Position numbers and translations under genes: made by a program. A stretch of DNA of 64,000 nucleotides from Pelobium manganitolerans (GTDB lineage Bacteria > Bacteroidota > Bacteroidia > Sphingobacteriales > Sphingobacteriaceae). The stretch lies in NCBI RefSeq assembly GCF_003609575.1, contig NZ_MBTA01000026.1:124001-188000 (forward strand), in the 5' to 3' direction. The notes below the pieces were generated by a model. The model saw only the letters and a list, made by a program, of their open reading frames with translations. It made no database searches and was not told the origin of the DNA. Below are positions 34,359 to 42,913 of the stretch, piece by piece (the stretch's first letter is position 1; each line of letters begins with the position of its first letter).

Positions 34359-35579
34359 TTACTTTTTAACATGGTGTAAGGTTAAGCTTCGGTTAGCCAA
34401 CAGCACACTCACTAAAACAAGTACCGAACATAGCAGAAAAGGTGCCCCCGGGAAAATCAGTGGTGCATTTTTATCAGTAAAATAAGAGAAAATGCTGGTC
34501 ATTAAAGGCGGTGCAAAAATGGTTGTGGCACTCATTAAACTGGTTAAAGCGCCTTGTAGTTCGCCCTGCTCGCTACTGGTTGCATAACTGCTGATGATGC
34601 TTTGCAAGGCAGGGTTGGCGATACCTCCTAAAGAATAAGGCACAATAAAAATGAACATAAATATGCCGTTTGGCGCGAAAGCAAATAGCAATAAGCCTAA
34701 GCTGTACAAGCATAGGCCAATGTACAGGCTTTTCTCTTGCCCAAATTTAGGAATTGCCCAACGCGTAATACCAGCTTGCACAATACCTACCATTAAACCA
34801 ATAAAGCCTAAAGAATAACCTACCCAAGCCTCGTTCCAGCTAAATTTTTCCATGCCGTAGTAGGACCAAATACTCTGTAAGCCGTTGTTAGCTGTATAAA
34901 TAAGAATAAGCGTAACAATTAAACCGCTTACAGCGGGGTATTTTTTTAGCGCAAATAAAGATCCTAGCGGATTGGCGCGTTTAATATCAAACTCGCGCCG
35001 AGCATTTATCGGAAGTGACTCTGGCAGCACAAAATATCCGTAAAGGGTATTGAGCAAGCTGATGCCGGCCGCTGCAAAAAACGGAATGCGCGAGCCAAAT
35101 TGCCCCAGCAAGCCACCAATTACCGGTCCCAAAATAAAGCCCAATCCAAAAGCGGCGCCTATTAAACCGAAGTTTTGTGCGCGGTTTTCGGCCGTACTTA
35201 CATCTGCAATATAAGCAGAAGCGGTAGTGAAGCTGGCACCCGTAATGCCCGCTATGATGCGCCCAACAAACAGCCACCCAATGCTGGGGGCAAAAGCAAG
35301 AAAAAGATAATCGATACCGAAACCCAATAAAGAAAGTAACAGCACCGGCCGGCGGCCGTATTTGTCGCTCAAATTTCCAATTAGTGGCGCGCAAATAAAC
35401 TGCATAAAAGCATAAGAGAAGGTAAGCCAACCGCCGTAGCTGGCCGCTTGGCTAAGGTTGCCCTGTATAAGCTCGCTTATCAATGTTGGCAAAACCGGGA
35501 TGATGATGCCCAGGCCGGTAACATCAAGCAATAGCGTAATAAAAATAAAACCCAGTGCAGCTTTTTTGTTCTTATGCAT
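34359..35579 (-). CDS. MFS transporter, TCR/Tet family
   Basis: This 406-residue protein has twelve predicted helices. The N-terminal half has DVTGLGIIIPVLPTLI and the MFS loop GNLSDKYGRRPVLL between helices 2 and 3, plus GLIGAAFGLGFILGPVIGG, which match tetracycline-resistance-type (TCR/Tet) exporters. Housekeeping relatives of TetA are common, and nothing here shows an antibiotic substrate. The gene is followed by gtrA after 38 bp, and preceded by a terminator that isolates it from the GDP-mannose gene. Confidence 0.9.
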   Translation of the reverse strand: MHKNKKAALGFIFITLLLDVTGLGIIIPVLPTLISELIQGNLSQAASYGGWLTFSYAFMQFICAPLIGNLSDKYGRRPVLLLSLLGFGIDYLFLAFAPSIGWLFVGRIIAGITGASFTTASAYIADVSTAENRAQNFGLIGAAFGLGFILGPVIGGLLGQFGSRIPFFAAAGISLLNTLYGYFVLPESLPINARREFDIKRANPLGSLFALKKYPAVSGLIVTLILIYTANNGLQSIWSYYGMEKFSWNEAWVGYSLGFIGLMVGIVQAGITRWAIPKFGQEKSLYIGLCLYSLGLLLFAFAPNGIFMFIFIVPYSLGGIANPALQSIISSYATSSEQGELQGALTSLMSATTIFAPPLMTSIFSYFTDKNAPLIFPGAPFLLCSVLVLVSVLLANRSLTLHHVKK

Positions 35580-35594
35580 AAAATTGTGGATCGC

Positions 35595-35622
35595 AAAAAA
35601 AAATGCCCTATCGCTAGGGCAT
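35595..35622 (-). terminator. Rho-independent terminator of the GDP-mannose gene
   Basis: An 8-bp stem (ATGCCCTA with TAGGGCAT, loop of four) is followed on the minus strand by eight T. It lies 5 bp after the upstream stop and overlaps the leader of the MFS gene. Confidence 0.88.
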
Positions 35623-35627
35623 CAAAA

Positions 35628-36713
35628 TTAAATGTATTTATTGCCGAATTTTTGCTTTACATCGGCAACCACCTGCTTCACGTGCTGCTCTTTATCGCGC
35701 GGGCAAATCATTAGGGTATTGTTTGATTCTACTACAATATAGTCGTGCAAATCTTGCAGAATCACCAGTTTGTCTTTAGGCACATTAACCATGCAGTTTG
35801 ATGAGTTGTACATCATTACGCCCTCTTGGTTAATTACGGCGTTGCCTACATAGTCTTTTTCGGCAAGCTCATAAACAGATGCCCAAGTACCCAAATCGGA
35901 CCAGCCAAATTCTGATGGCATCACAAAAACGTTATCTGCTTTTTCCATAATGCCGTAATCAATGGAAATATTGGTGCATCGCTGAAAAGCCGATTGTATA
36001 AATTCACGTTCGCTAGGGGCGTTATAATGGTTTTTCCCGCCTCTAAAAATATCACTAATATCCGCCAAATGTTTATCAAAAGCTTCAATAATGGCGTTTA
36101 CGCTCCACACAAAAATCCCCGAGTTCCATAAAAAATCGCCACTGGCTAAAAAAGTCTGCGCAATTTCTAAAGAGGGCTTTTCGGTAAAGGTTTTCACCTT
36201 GTGCAAATTGTCTTCAATGGTGTTCTCTGCATATTGGATGTATCCATAGCCTGTATCCGGCCTAGACGGTTTAATACCTAAGGTGATTAAGCAATGGTGC
36301 TTTGCACTTGCTTCCAAGGCTTTATTAATGGTGTTTACAAAGTTTTCGGTTTCTAAAATCAGGTGGTCCGATGGTGCCACCACAATTTGCGCATTTGGGT
36401 CCAGCTGTTTGATCTTATAGCAACCATAAGCAATGCAAGGCGCGGTATTGCGCATAATAGGTTCGCCAATAATTTGGTTGTCGCCAAGTTCTGGCAGCTG
36501 GCTTTTTACTAAATCAAAATAATTTTCGTTGGTTAAAATATAAATGTTCTCAACCGGTAAAATTTTTTTAAACCTTTCAAAGGTGTTCTGGATTAAGCTT
36601 TTTCCGGTGCCTAAAACGTCTAAAAACTGTTTAGGAAAGGTAGTTCTGCTCACTGGCCAAAATCTGCTGCCAATACCTCCCGCCATAATAAGCGCGTAAC
36701 TGTTGTTGTTCAT
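35628..36713 (-). CDS. manC: Mannose-1-phosphate guanylyltransferase
   Basis: The enzyme makes GDP-mannose from GTP and mannose-1-phosphate for surface glycans. The 361-residue protein has the nucleotidyltransferase signature MAGGIGSRFWPVSRTTFPKQ at the N-terminus, NTAPCIAYGCYKI, the FTEKPSLEIAQTFL block and a C-terminal DYIVVESNNTLMICP. It lacks the C-terminal isomerase cupin of the long bifunctional ManC/AlgA form, so it is the short monofunctional type. It follows kdsD by 11 bp on the same strand, a probable two-gene operon for nucleotide-sugar synthesis. Confidence 0.93.
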   Translation of the reverse strand: MNNNSYALIMAGGIGSRFWPVSRTTFPKQFLDVLGTGKSLIQNTFERFKKILPVENIYILTNENYFDLVKSQLPELGDNQIIGEPIMRNTAPCIAYGCYKIKQLDPNAQIVVAPSDHLILETENFVNTINKALEASAKHHCLITLGIKPSRPDTGYGYIQYAENTIEDNLHKVKTFTEKPSLEIAQTFLASGDFLWNSGIFVWSVNAIIEAFDKHLADISDIFRGGKNHYNAPSEREFIQSAFQRCTNISIDYGIMEKADNVFVMPSEFGWSDLGTWASVYELAEKDYVGNAVINQEGVMMYNSSNCMVNVPKDKLVILQDLHDYIVVESNNTLMICPRDKEQHVKQVVADVKQKFGNKYI

Positions 36714-36724
36714 ATCTGTAAATG

Positions 36725-37690
36725 TTATAGTATCCCCTCTCTAAGTAAGTCGTGCAAATGCACCACCCCTTTATACTCGTTGTTTTTGGTAACGATGAGC
36801 TGTGTAATGTTATGCTGTTTCATTTTTTGAAGTGCGGCCACGGCCATCTCGTCTTCTTCTATGGTTTTTGGCCGGGTATTCATAATGTCCACAGCTTTTA
36901 GGTTTTCAAAAGATTCGTGTTTCTCCATCATCCTCCGTAAATCGCCGTCGGTAATTACGCCCCTAATCTCCAACTTTTCTACAATAGCAACAACCCCCAA
37001 TCGTTTTTTAGTAATTTCTAAGATAGCCTCTTTTATGCTTGCGCCGATGCCAATCTGTGGCTTTTCATTAAATTGACTTAAATCTGAAACTTTTAGATAT
37101 AGTTTTTTACCTAAAGAACCGCCCGGGTGGTATTTAGCAAAGTCTTCTTTAGAAAAATGGCGGCATTCTAATAAACAAACCGCAAGTGCATCGCCTAGCA
37201 CAAGCTGTGCAGTGGTGCTGGTGGTAGGCGCTAAATTATTTGGGCAGGCTTCTTTACTGATACTGGCGTCTAAAACAAAGTCGGACTGTTGTGCCAGGTA
37301 CGATTCCTTTTCGCCCACGATACACGCCAAGGGGTTATGGCCTTGCTTTAATAAAGGTATCAGCCCCTTAATTTCGGCAGTATTGCCGCTTTTTGAAAGG
37401 CAAAGTACCAAATCGTCTTTTTGGATAATGCCTAAATCGCCGTGCACCGCATCTGCCGCGTGCATAAAAATAGACGGCGTGCCGGTAGAGTTGAAGGTGG
37501 CCACCAGCTTTTGCGCAATGATGGCGCTTTTGCCTACGCCCGTAACAATTACCCGGCCCTTTAAATTCAAAATCGTTTGTACCAACTTTTCAAAATCGGC
37601 GCTAAGTTGCGTACTGAGTTGATTTAAAGCTTCTCTTTCGAGCGAAATGGTGCGGCGGGCGATATCTAAAATTTCTTGAGACGATTTCAA
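36725..37690 (-). CDS. kdsD: Arabinose-5-phosphate isomerase (KpsF/GutQ family)
   Basis: The enzyme converts ribulose-5-phosphate to arabinose-5-phosphate, the first committed step to KDO of lipopolysaccharide. The 321-residue protein has an SIS sugar-isomerase domain (about 30-180: VTGVGKSAIIAQKL; LSKSGNTAEIKGLIPLL; HPGGSLGKKLY) and two CBS domains (about 205-320), as in the family. The start is TTG 37690; no ATG precedes the conserved region. It shares a divergent 94-bp gap with recQ. kdsA, two KDO steps further on, lies 2.4 kb away on the opposite strand. Confidence 0.94.
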   Translation of the reverse strand: MKSSQEILDIARRTISLEREALNQLSTQLSADFEKLVQTILNLKGRVIVTGVGKSAIIAQKLVATFNSTGTPSIFMHAADAVHGDLGIIQKDDLVLCLSKSGNTAEIKGLIPLLKQGHNPLACIVGEKESYLAQQSDFVLDASISKEACPNNLAPTTSTTAQLVLGDALAVCLLECRHFSKEDFAKYHPGGSLGKKLYLKVSDLSQFNEKPQIGIGASIKEAILEITKKRLGVVAIVEKLEIRGVITDGDLRRMMEKHESFENLKAVDIMNTRPKTIEEDEMAVAALQKMKQHNITQLIVTKNNEYKGVVHLHDLLREGIL

Positions 37691-37784
37691 GATTGTAAAT
37701 TTTATAATTAAATGTATTTATTTCCCAAAAATATGTTATTTTGATGTTTAAAATCAGCAAGGGCTGTTTTTTTTGACTACAAAA

Positions 37785-39974
37785 ATGCAGATTAAAAAAT
37801 CTTTAATAGACAATTTACAGACGTTTTTTGGTTTTGATAATTTTAAAGGCGACCAAGAAGCTATCATTGACAGTATTTTAGAAAAGAACGATACGTTCGT
37901 TATTATGCCCACCGGTGGCGGTAAGTCTATCTGTTACCAACTTCCGGCATTAATGAGCGAAGGCACTGCCTTGGTTATTTCTCCTCTTATTGCGCTGATG
38001 AAAAACCAGGTGGACCAGTTGCGCGCTTTTGGCGGGCGCGATAGTATTGCTCATTTTCTTAATTCATCATTAAACAAAAGCGAGATAGCCAAGGTAAAAC
38101 AAGATGTACTTGCCGGCGAAACCAAACTTTTATATGTAGCGCCAGAATCGCTCACCAAGCAAGAAAACATCGACTTTTTGCGTTTGCTCAAAATTTCTTT
38201 TGTGGCTATTGATGAAGCACACTGTATCTCTGAGTGGGGGCATGATTTTAGACCAGAGTATCGCAAAATTCGTCAGGTTATCAATAACATAGGCGATAAT
38301 ATCTCATTAATTGCTTTAACTGCTACCGCAACTCCAAAGGTGCAGTACGATATCCAGAAAAACTTGCAGATGACGAATGCGAACCTATTTAAATCGTCAT
38401 TTAACCGTGCTAACCTTTATTATGAAGTAAGGCCGAAGCAAAACGTAATTAAGGAAATTGTAAAATACATTAAAAACAATCCGGGCAAGTCGGGTATCGT
38501 GTACTGCTTAAGCCGTAAAAAGGTAGAGGAGGTGAGTAATGCCTTGGAAATTAATGGTATAAAGTCATTGCCGTACCATGCGGGTTTAGATGCCAAAGTG
38601 CGCGCAGAAACGCAGGATAAGTTTTTGATGGAAGATGTGGATGTAATTGTGGCAACCATTGCTTTTGGCATGGGTATCGATAAGCCCGACGTGCGTTACG
38701 TGATCCACCACGATATTCCGAAGAGCATGGAAGGTTACTATCAAGAAACCGGACGTGCGGGGCGCGATGGTGGCGAAGGGGTTTGTGTAGCCTTTTACTC
38801 GGAAAAAGACATTGATAAACTGGCTAAGTTTATGAAAGACAAACCGGTTTCTGAACGTGAAATTGGCACCCAAATATTAAAAGAAGTTATAGATTATTCG
38901 GAATCTGCTGTTTGCCGCAGAAAGCAGATTTTACACTACTTTGGCGAGAATTTTAATGAAGTAGGTTGCAATAATATGTGCGACAATTGCCGTGCAGAGA
39001 AGCAATATTTTGCTGCGCAAGAACCGTTAAGTACAGTACTCCAGCTGATAAAAGATTTCGGAGAAAAATTTGACGACCACCATATTATTAACGTACTGAT
39101 GGGGGTAGAAACTGCACAAATACAGGCTTACAAACACCACCAAAGTAAATATTTTGGGAAAGGTAAAGAGCAGGGCATTTTGCTTTGGAAATCTGTGTTG
39201 CGCCAAGCTCTGTTAGATAATTATGTTTTAAAAGAGGTGGATAACTTTGGCTTGTTGAAGTTGAACAAAGCCGGCGAAAACTTCTTAGAAAATCCGCATA
39301 ACCTACGCTTTATCTTAAACCGCGAGATGGAAGCGGCGAAAGATGATGACGATGACCAAGCGCACGGTGGTACAGCAACGGTTGATGCGCAGCTGTTGCA
39401 GATGTTGAAAGACCTGCGCAAAAAAATAGCGAAACAAAAAAACTTGCCGCCGTTTGTGGTTTTCCAGGACCCGTCTTTAGAAGAGATGTGTACCCATTAT
39501 CCCGTTACAATGGATGAACTGAAGCATATTTCTGGTGTGGGTAACGGCAAAGCGATGAAATTTGGCTCCGCTTTTATTGAGCTGATAAAGAAATATGTTG
39601 AAGAAAACGATATCGACCGGCCAATTGATTTTGTGGTAAAAACGGCCGCAAATAAATCTGCGCTTAAAGTTTCCATTATCCAAAACATTGATAGGCAAAT
39701 ATCTTTAGAAGATATTGCTGCTTCAAAAGGCATTTCTTACGAGGATGTATTGAAAGAAGTAGAGTCTATTGTAAGTTCTGGCACTAAACTTAATTTGAAT
39801 TACTTTATTGATGAAGTAATTGACGATGACCGCCAAGATGAAGTTTTCGATTACTTTAGAAGTGCCGATGTAGATTCTATTGATAAAGCGTTGGAAGAAT
39901 TAGGCACCGACGATTACAATTGGGAAGAAATTCAGCTCATGCGGATTAAGTTTATGTCGGAACTGGGAAATTAG
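37785..39974 (+). CDS. recQ: ATP-dependent DNA helicase RecQ
   Basis: RecQ is a 3'-5' helicase for recombination and repair. About 729 residues from ATG 37785 (a TTG lies 12 bp upstream). The domains are: ATPase with Walker A MPTGGGKSICYQ near residue 43 and DEAH, the second RecA domain with GRAGRDGG, and the zinc-binding RQC region (CRRKQILHYFGENF; CNNMCDNC). Then come the RQC winged helix, an HRDC domain (about 535-615) and a further C-terminal segment with a helix-turn-helix-like part (SLEDIAASKGISYEDVLKEV). It is the longer RecQ form common in Bacteroidota. Confidence 0.96.
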   Translation: MQIKKSLIDNLQTFFGFDNFKGDQEAIIDSILEKNDTFVIMPTGGGKSICYQLPALMSEGTALVISPLIALMKNQVDQLRAFGGRDSIAHFLNSSLNKSEIAKVKQDVLAGETKLLYVAPESLTKQENIDFLRLLKISFVAIDEAHCISEWGHDFRPEYRKIRQVINNIGDNISLIALTATATPKVQYDIQKNLQMTNANLFKSSFNRANLYYEVRPKQNVIKEIVKYIKNNPGKSGIVYCLSRKKVEEVSNALEINGIKSLPYHAGLDAKVRAETQDKFLMEDVDVIVATIAFGMGIDKPDVRYVIHHDIPKSMEGYYQETGRAGRDGGEGVCVAFYSEKDIDKLAKFMKDKPVSEREIGTQILKEVIDYSESAVCRRKQILHYFGENFNEVGCNNMCDNCRAEKQYFAAQEPLSTVLQLIKDFGEKFDDHHIINVLMGVETAQIQAYKHHQSKYFGKGKEQGILLWKSVLRQALLDNYVLKEVDNFGLLKLNKAGENFLENPHNLRFILNREMEAAKDDDDDQAHGGTATVDAQLLQMLKDLRKKIAKQKNLPPFVVFQDPSLEEMCTHYPVTMDELKHISGVGNGKAMKFGSAFIELIKKYVEENDIDRPIDFVVKTAANKSALKVSIIQNIDRQISLEDIAASKGISYEDVLKEVESIVSSGTKLNLNYFIDEVIDDDRQDEVFDYFRSADVDSIDKALEELGTDDYNWEEIQLMRIKFMSELGN

Positions 39975-40030
39975 GTCTGGAACAAGAAGTAAAGAACAAA
40001 GATTAAGGAGCAAGGAGTAAAGGCAAAGGA
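39975..40030. repeat. Low-complexity words after recQ
   Basis: GGAACAAGAAGTAAAG, AACAAAGATTAAGGAGC and AAGGAGTAAAGGC words follow the recQ TAG stop. They match the A/G-rich class after yigZ in the same orientation. Confidence 0.65.
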
Positions 40031-40053
40031 TCGGAAAATCAACGTTACTATTT

Positions 40054-40121
40054 CAGTTATTCAATCATTCAGTCATCCATTCATTCATTCATTCAAAATT
40101 CAATCATTCACTCATTCAATA
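40054..40121. repeat. ATTC tetranucleotide repeat before kdsA
   Basis: A run of ATTC/TCAT units, including four perfect tandem ATTC copies near 40080-40096 and further interrupted copies, ends 5 nt before the kdsA ATG. It would lie in the 5' untranslated region, or overlap the promoter. Confidence 0.75.
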
Positions 40122-40126
40122 TATAA

Positions 40127-40933
40127 ATGCAGATACCAAAACTTAAACCTAATACCGATAACAATTTTTTCTTAATGGCTGGGCCTTGCGCTATTGAAGG
40201 CGAAGAAATTGTGTTGAGAATAGCGGAGCGGATTGTTAAGATTACGGATCAGTTAAATATCCCATATATTTTTAAGGGCTCGTACCGTAAAGCTAACCGT
40301 TCCCGTTTAGATTCTTTTACCGGAATTGGCGATGAGAAAGCATTAAAAATTTTAGAAAAGGTAGGTAAAGAATTTGGCGTGCCAACGGTTACAGATATTC
40401 ACGAGAGCGGGGAAGCAGCTATGGCGGCCAGCTATGTTGACGTTTTGCAAATCCCCGCTTTTTTATGTCGCCAAACAGATTTGCTAATTGCGGCAGCTAA
40501 AACGGGTAAAACGGTTAACGTGAAGAAAGGGCAGTTTTTGTCGGCCGGTTCTATGAAGTACGCCGTGGATAAAATTGTAGAAAACGGCAATACAAATGTG
40601 ATTTTAACAGACAGAGGCAATAGTTTTGGGTATCAGGATCTGATTGTTGATTTTAGAGGTATCCCAGAAATGCGGGCTTTTAACGTGCCCGTGGTCATGG
40701 ATTGTACCCATTCTTTACAACAGCCTAACCAAGCTTCGGGCGTAACAGGGGGCAAACCGGCGCTAATAGAAACCATCGCTAAAGCAGCAATTGCGGTGGG
40801 TGCCGATGGACTTTTTATAGAAACACACCCCGATTTGGCCAATGCAAAATCGGACGCGGCAAATATGTTACAGTTAGATTTGTTGGAGGGTTTGTTGCAA
40901 AAGCTAGTGCGCGTAAGGCAAGCAGTTATTTAA
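40127..40933 (+). CDS. kdsA: 3-deoxy-8-phosphooctulonate (KDO-8-P) synthase
   Basis: The enzyme condenses phosphoenolpyruvate with arabinose-5-phosphate in KDO synthesis for lipid A. The 268-residue barrel protein shows FLMAGPCAIEGEE, YIFKGSYRKANRSRLDSFTG, the PEP/phosphate region and DCTHSLQQPNQASGVTGGK, with late FIETHPDLANAKSDAANML. The Cys in GPCAIE replaces the Asn of the metal-independent E. coli type, pointing to the metal-dependent class. It heads a run of six same-strand genes with short gaps. An ATTC repeat lies directly upstream. Confidence 0.96.
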   Translation: MQIPKLKPNTDNNFFLMAGPCAIEGEEIVLRIAERIVKITDQLNIPYIFKGSYRKANRSRLDSFTGIGDEKALKILEKVGKEFGVPTVTDIHESGEAAMAASYVDVLQIPAFLCRQTDLLIAAAKTGKTVNVKKGQFLSAGSMKYAVDKIVENGNTNVILTDRGNSFGYQDLIVDFRGIPEMRAFNVPVVMDCTHSLQQPNQASGVTGGKPALIETIAKAAIAVGADGLFIETHPDLANAKSDAANMLQLDLLEGLLQKLVRVRQAVI

Positions 40934-40976
40934 CCATTTCTTAAACTATAAAGCACATCCTAAACTTTTTCTTTAA

Positions 40977-41795
40977 ATGGAATCAAGTTTAAGTAGAGAA
41001 AAGCCCGTTGTTAGATTAAGAGCTTTTAGGGCAATTGATGACCCCAAAACCTGCGAACTTTTTATAGAAGGTCACACGCAGGTGTTAACCAACATTGGCG
41101 TAACCAAAGTAACCTCCTCTAAAAACGATTGGATGTACAACCCCGCAGCTTTTGTTTTGGTGGTAGAGTCTATTGAAGGCGATAGGGTATACGGCGGGGC
41201 CAGGGTGCATGTAGCCGGAGGCAACCAGCCTTTACCTCTTGAACAAGCTACAGCTGCAATGGACAGTTCTGTTTTCTCTTTGGTGTGGAATTATGCGCAA
41301 TATGGCACTGGTGAGCTTTGTGGCCTGTGGAATTCGCGCGAGATTGCGGGTTACGGTGTGGGAAGCATTTTTTTAATCCGTGCAGCGGTGGCTATTTCAC
41401 AACAGCTAGGCATCACGTCGTTATTTGCGTTTTGCGCACCTTATACCATTAAGCCCGTGGCTTGTTGCGGTATGGAGTTAGAAACGGGCATTGGTAATGA
41501 AGGCACTTTTTTTTATCCGAAGCTGGATTTAATTGCCACCACCATGATTTTAAAAGATGTGGATACCTTAAGCAAAGCCGAAGAAGAAGATAAAAAGGCT
41601 ATTTTTAAACTACGCGAAAACTTAAATGTGGTGCGTACCGAGGAGTTGCGTAAGAAAGAAATCACCATTCATTATCAAACATTGATTCCGCTACTGGATA
41701 AATGGGATTTAAAACAGGCCATCGCAGAAGCTTATGATAGCTTTCAAAAAGCTACTGTAAGCATAGAAGGCGCTAAAAAACCGAATCTACTTTAA
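40977..41795 (+). CDS. GNAT-fold-like protein, possible N-acyl transferase
   Basis: This 272-residue soluble protein has a GNAT-like pattern. The N-terminus VVRLRAFRAIDDPKTCELF is followed by strands, and EIAGYGVGSIFLIRAAVAIS resembles the acyl-CoA/pantetheine pyrophosphate loop and helix (motif A) of GNAT enzymes. FCAPYTIKPVACCGME forms the next strand/loop. The region after residue 195 is a charged helical tail. The layout recalls N-acyl amino acid synthases (FeeM-type) and acyl-homoserine-lactone synthase-like GNATs, but I am not certain of the family. It lies 5 bp before the ThiF-like gene, so the two are almost surely partners. Confidence 0.7.
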   Translation: MESSLSREKPVVRLRAFRAIDDPKTCELFIEGHTQVLTNIGVTKVTSSKNDWMYNPAAFVLVVESIEGDRVYGGARVHVAGGNQPLPLEQATAAMDSSVFSLVWNYAQYGTGELCGLWNSREIAGYGVGSIFLIRAAVAISQQLGITSLFAFCAPYTIKPVACCGMELETGIGNEGTFFYPKLDLIATTMILKDVDTLSKAEEEDKKAIFKLRENLNVVRTEELRKKEITIHYQTLIPLLDKWDLKQAIAEAYDSFQKATVSIEGAKKPNLL

Positions 41796-41800
41796 TCTCC

Positions 41801-42913
41801 ATGATAAATTTTTTAAACATATTGGCAGCTGCTTCAGAGGACGAAGGTCAGCTGTACAAACCTCTATTCTTCAATTTAAAAAACGCCGAAGAGAAACAAG
41901 CGCTTCAACAATTGATAGAAAAGGAGCGGCGCCTTTTTGTGCGAGATGGGATTTACAGCCAGTTAGAAGAGTGGGTGAAATGCCAGCATCCCTCAAAAAA
42001 ACTAACCAAAGATGAGCTGGCTAGTTTAATTGAAAATCACCTAAAGGGTACAGCATTACAAGATTATGGAGTTTGGGTTTACTATCCTTGGAACAAAAAC
42101 TTGGTTCATTTGCTGGGCGAAGACGAGTTTGTTGAGGTGCGTACCAACCGTAACCGCAACAAAATAACTAAGGAAGAACAAGCCACTTTGCAATCCAAAA
42201 TTATTGGTGTTGCGGGCTTGTCTGTGGGGCAGTCTATCGCTTTAACTTTGGCCATGGAACGCGTTTGTGGCGAAATAAGAATAGCAGATTTTGACACCGC
42301 AGAACTGAGTAACCTTAACCGCATCAGAACAGGAGTGCATAACCTGGGTTTAAGAAAAACCATTATAGCAGCGCGTGAAATTGCAGAGATTGACCCATTT
42401 ATAAACGTGAAAATCTATTCTGATGGCTTAACCCAACAAAATATGGACAGCTTTTTTACCGACGGTGGCAAGCTTGATTTATTTGTAGAAGTGTGCGATT
42501 CTATCGACGTAAAAATTGATGCCCGTTTTAAAGCCCGAGATTTGCATATACCCGTAGTGATGGATACCAACGATAGGGGAATGTTGGATGTGGAGCGATT
42601 TGATTTGGATCCGCAAAGAAGTGTTTTCCACGGGTATTTAGATGGTTTTTTAGTGGACGGAAAAATTACCGTAAATGCCGACAACAGAAGCGGAATATTG
42701 ATGTCTATTCTCTCTTTCGAGAGTTTGTCTAAAAGAATGCAACTTTCCATGGCGCAAATCGGTAAAAGCATCAATACTTGGCCGCAATTGGCTTCGTCTG
42801 TAGTATTGGGCGGGGCTATTACCACGGATATATGTAGGCGAATCCTGCTTGGCGAACACAGTACTTCTGGCAGGTATTATGTAGATTTAGATGAAATTTT
42901 CAATGTCGAATGA
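41801..42913 (+). CDS. ThiF/E1-like adenylyltransferase (Rv1355c-like)
   Basis: This 370-residue protein has a Rossmann-type E1-like domain from about residue 125: the nucleotide loop GVAGLSVGQSIALTLAM, the acidic strand end IRIADFDTAELSNLNRIRTG with the NxxR arginine, LFVEVCDSIDVKIDARFKA and VVMDTNDRGMLDVERFD. E1-like enzymes adenylate a C-terminal carboxylate of a small protein or peptide. The sequence around EFVEVRTNRNRNKIT and LLDVERFD-type segments recalls the Rv1355c (MoeY) family, but the nitroreductase-like C-terminal part usual there is absent. No CxxC zinc site, rhodanese or ubiquitin-like partner is visible nearby. The stop overlaps the kinase gene by 23 bp. Confidence 0.85.
   Translation: MINFLNILAAASEDEGQLYKPLFFNLKNAEEKQALQQLIEKERRLFVRDGIYSQLEEWVKCQHPSKKLTKDELASLIENHLKGTALQDYGVWVYYPWNKNLVHLLGEDEFVEVRTNRNRNKITKEEQATLQSKIIGVAGLSVGQSIALTLAMERVCGEIRIADFDTAELSNLNRIRTGVHNLGLRKTIIAAREIAEIDPFINVKIYSDGLTQQNMDSFFTDGGKLDLFVEVCDSIDVKIDARFKARDLHIPVVMDTNDRGMLDVERFDLDPQRSVFHGYLDGFLVDGKITVNADNRSGILMSILSFESLSKRMQLSMAQIGKSINTWPQLASSVVLGGAITTDICRRILLGEHSTSGRYYVDLDEIFNVE

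Noticed and set aside
34359-35579. Tetracycline resistance determinant
   Set aside because: Similarity to TCR/Tet transporters is at family level only; there is no TetR-type repressor or mobile element around it.
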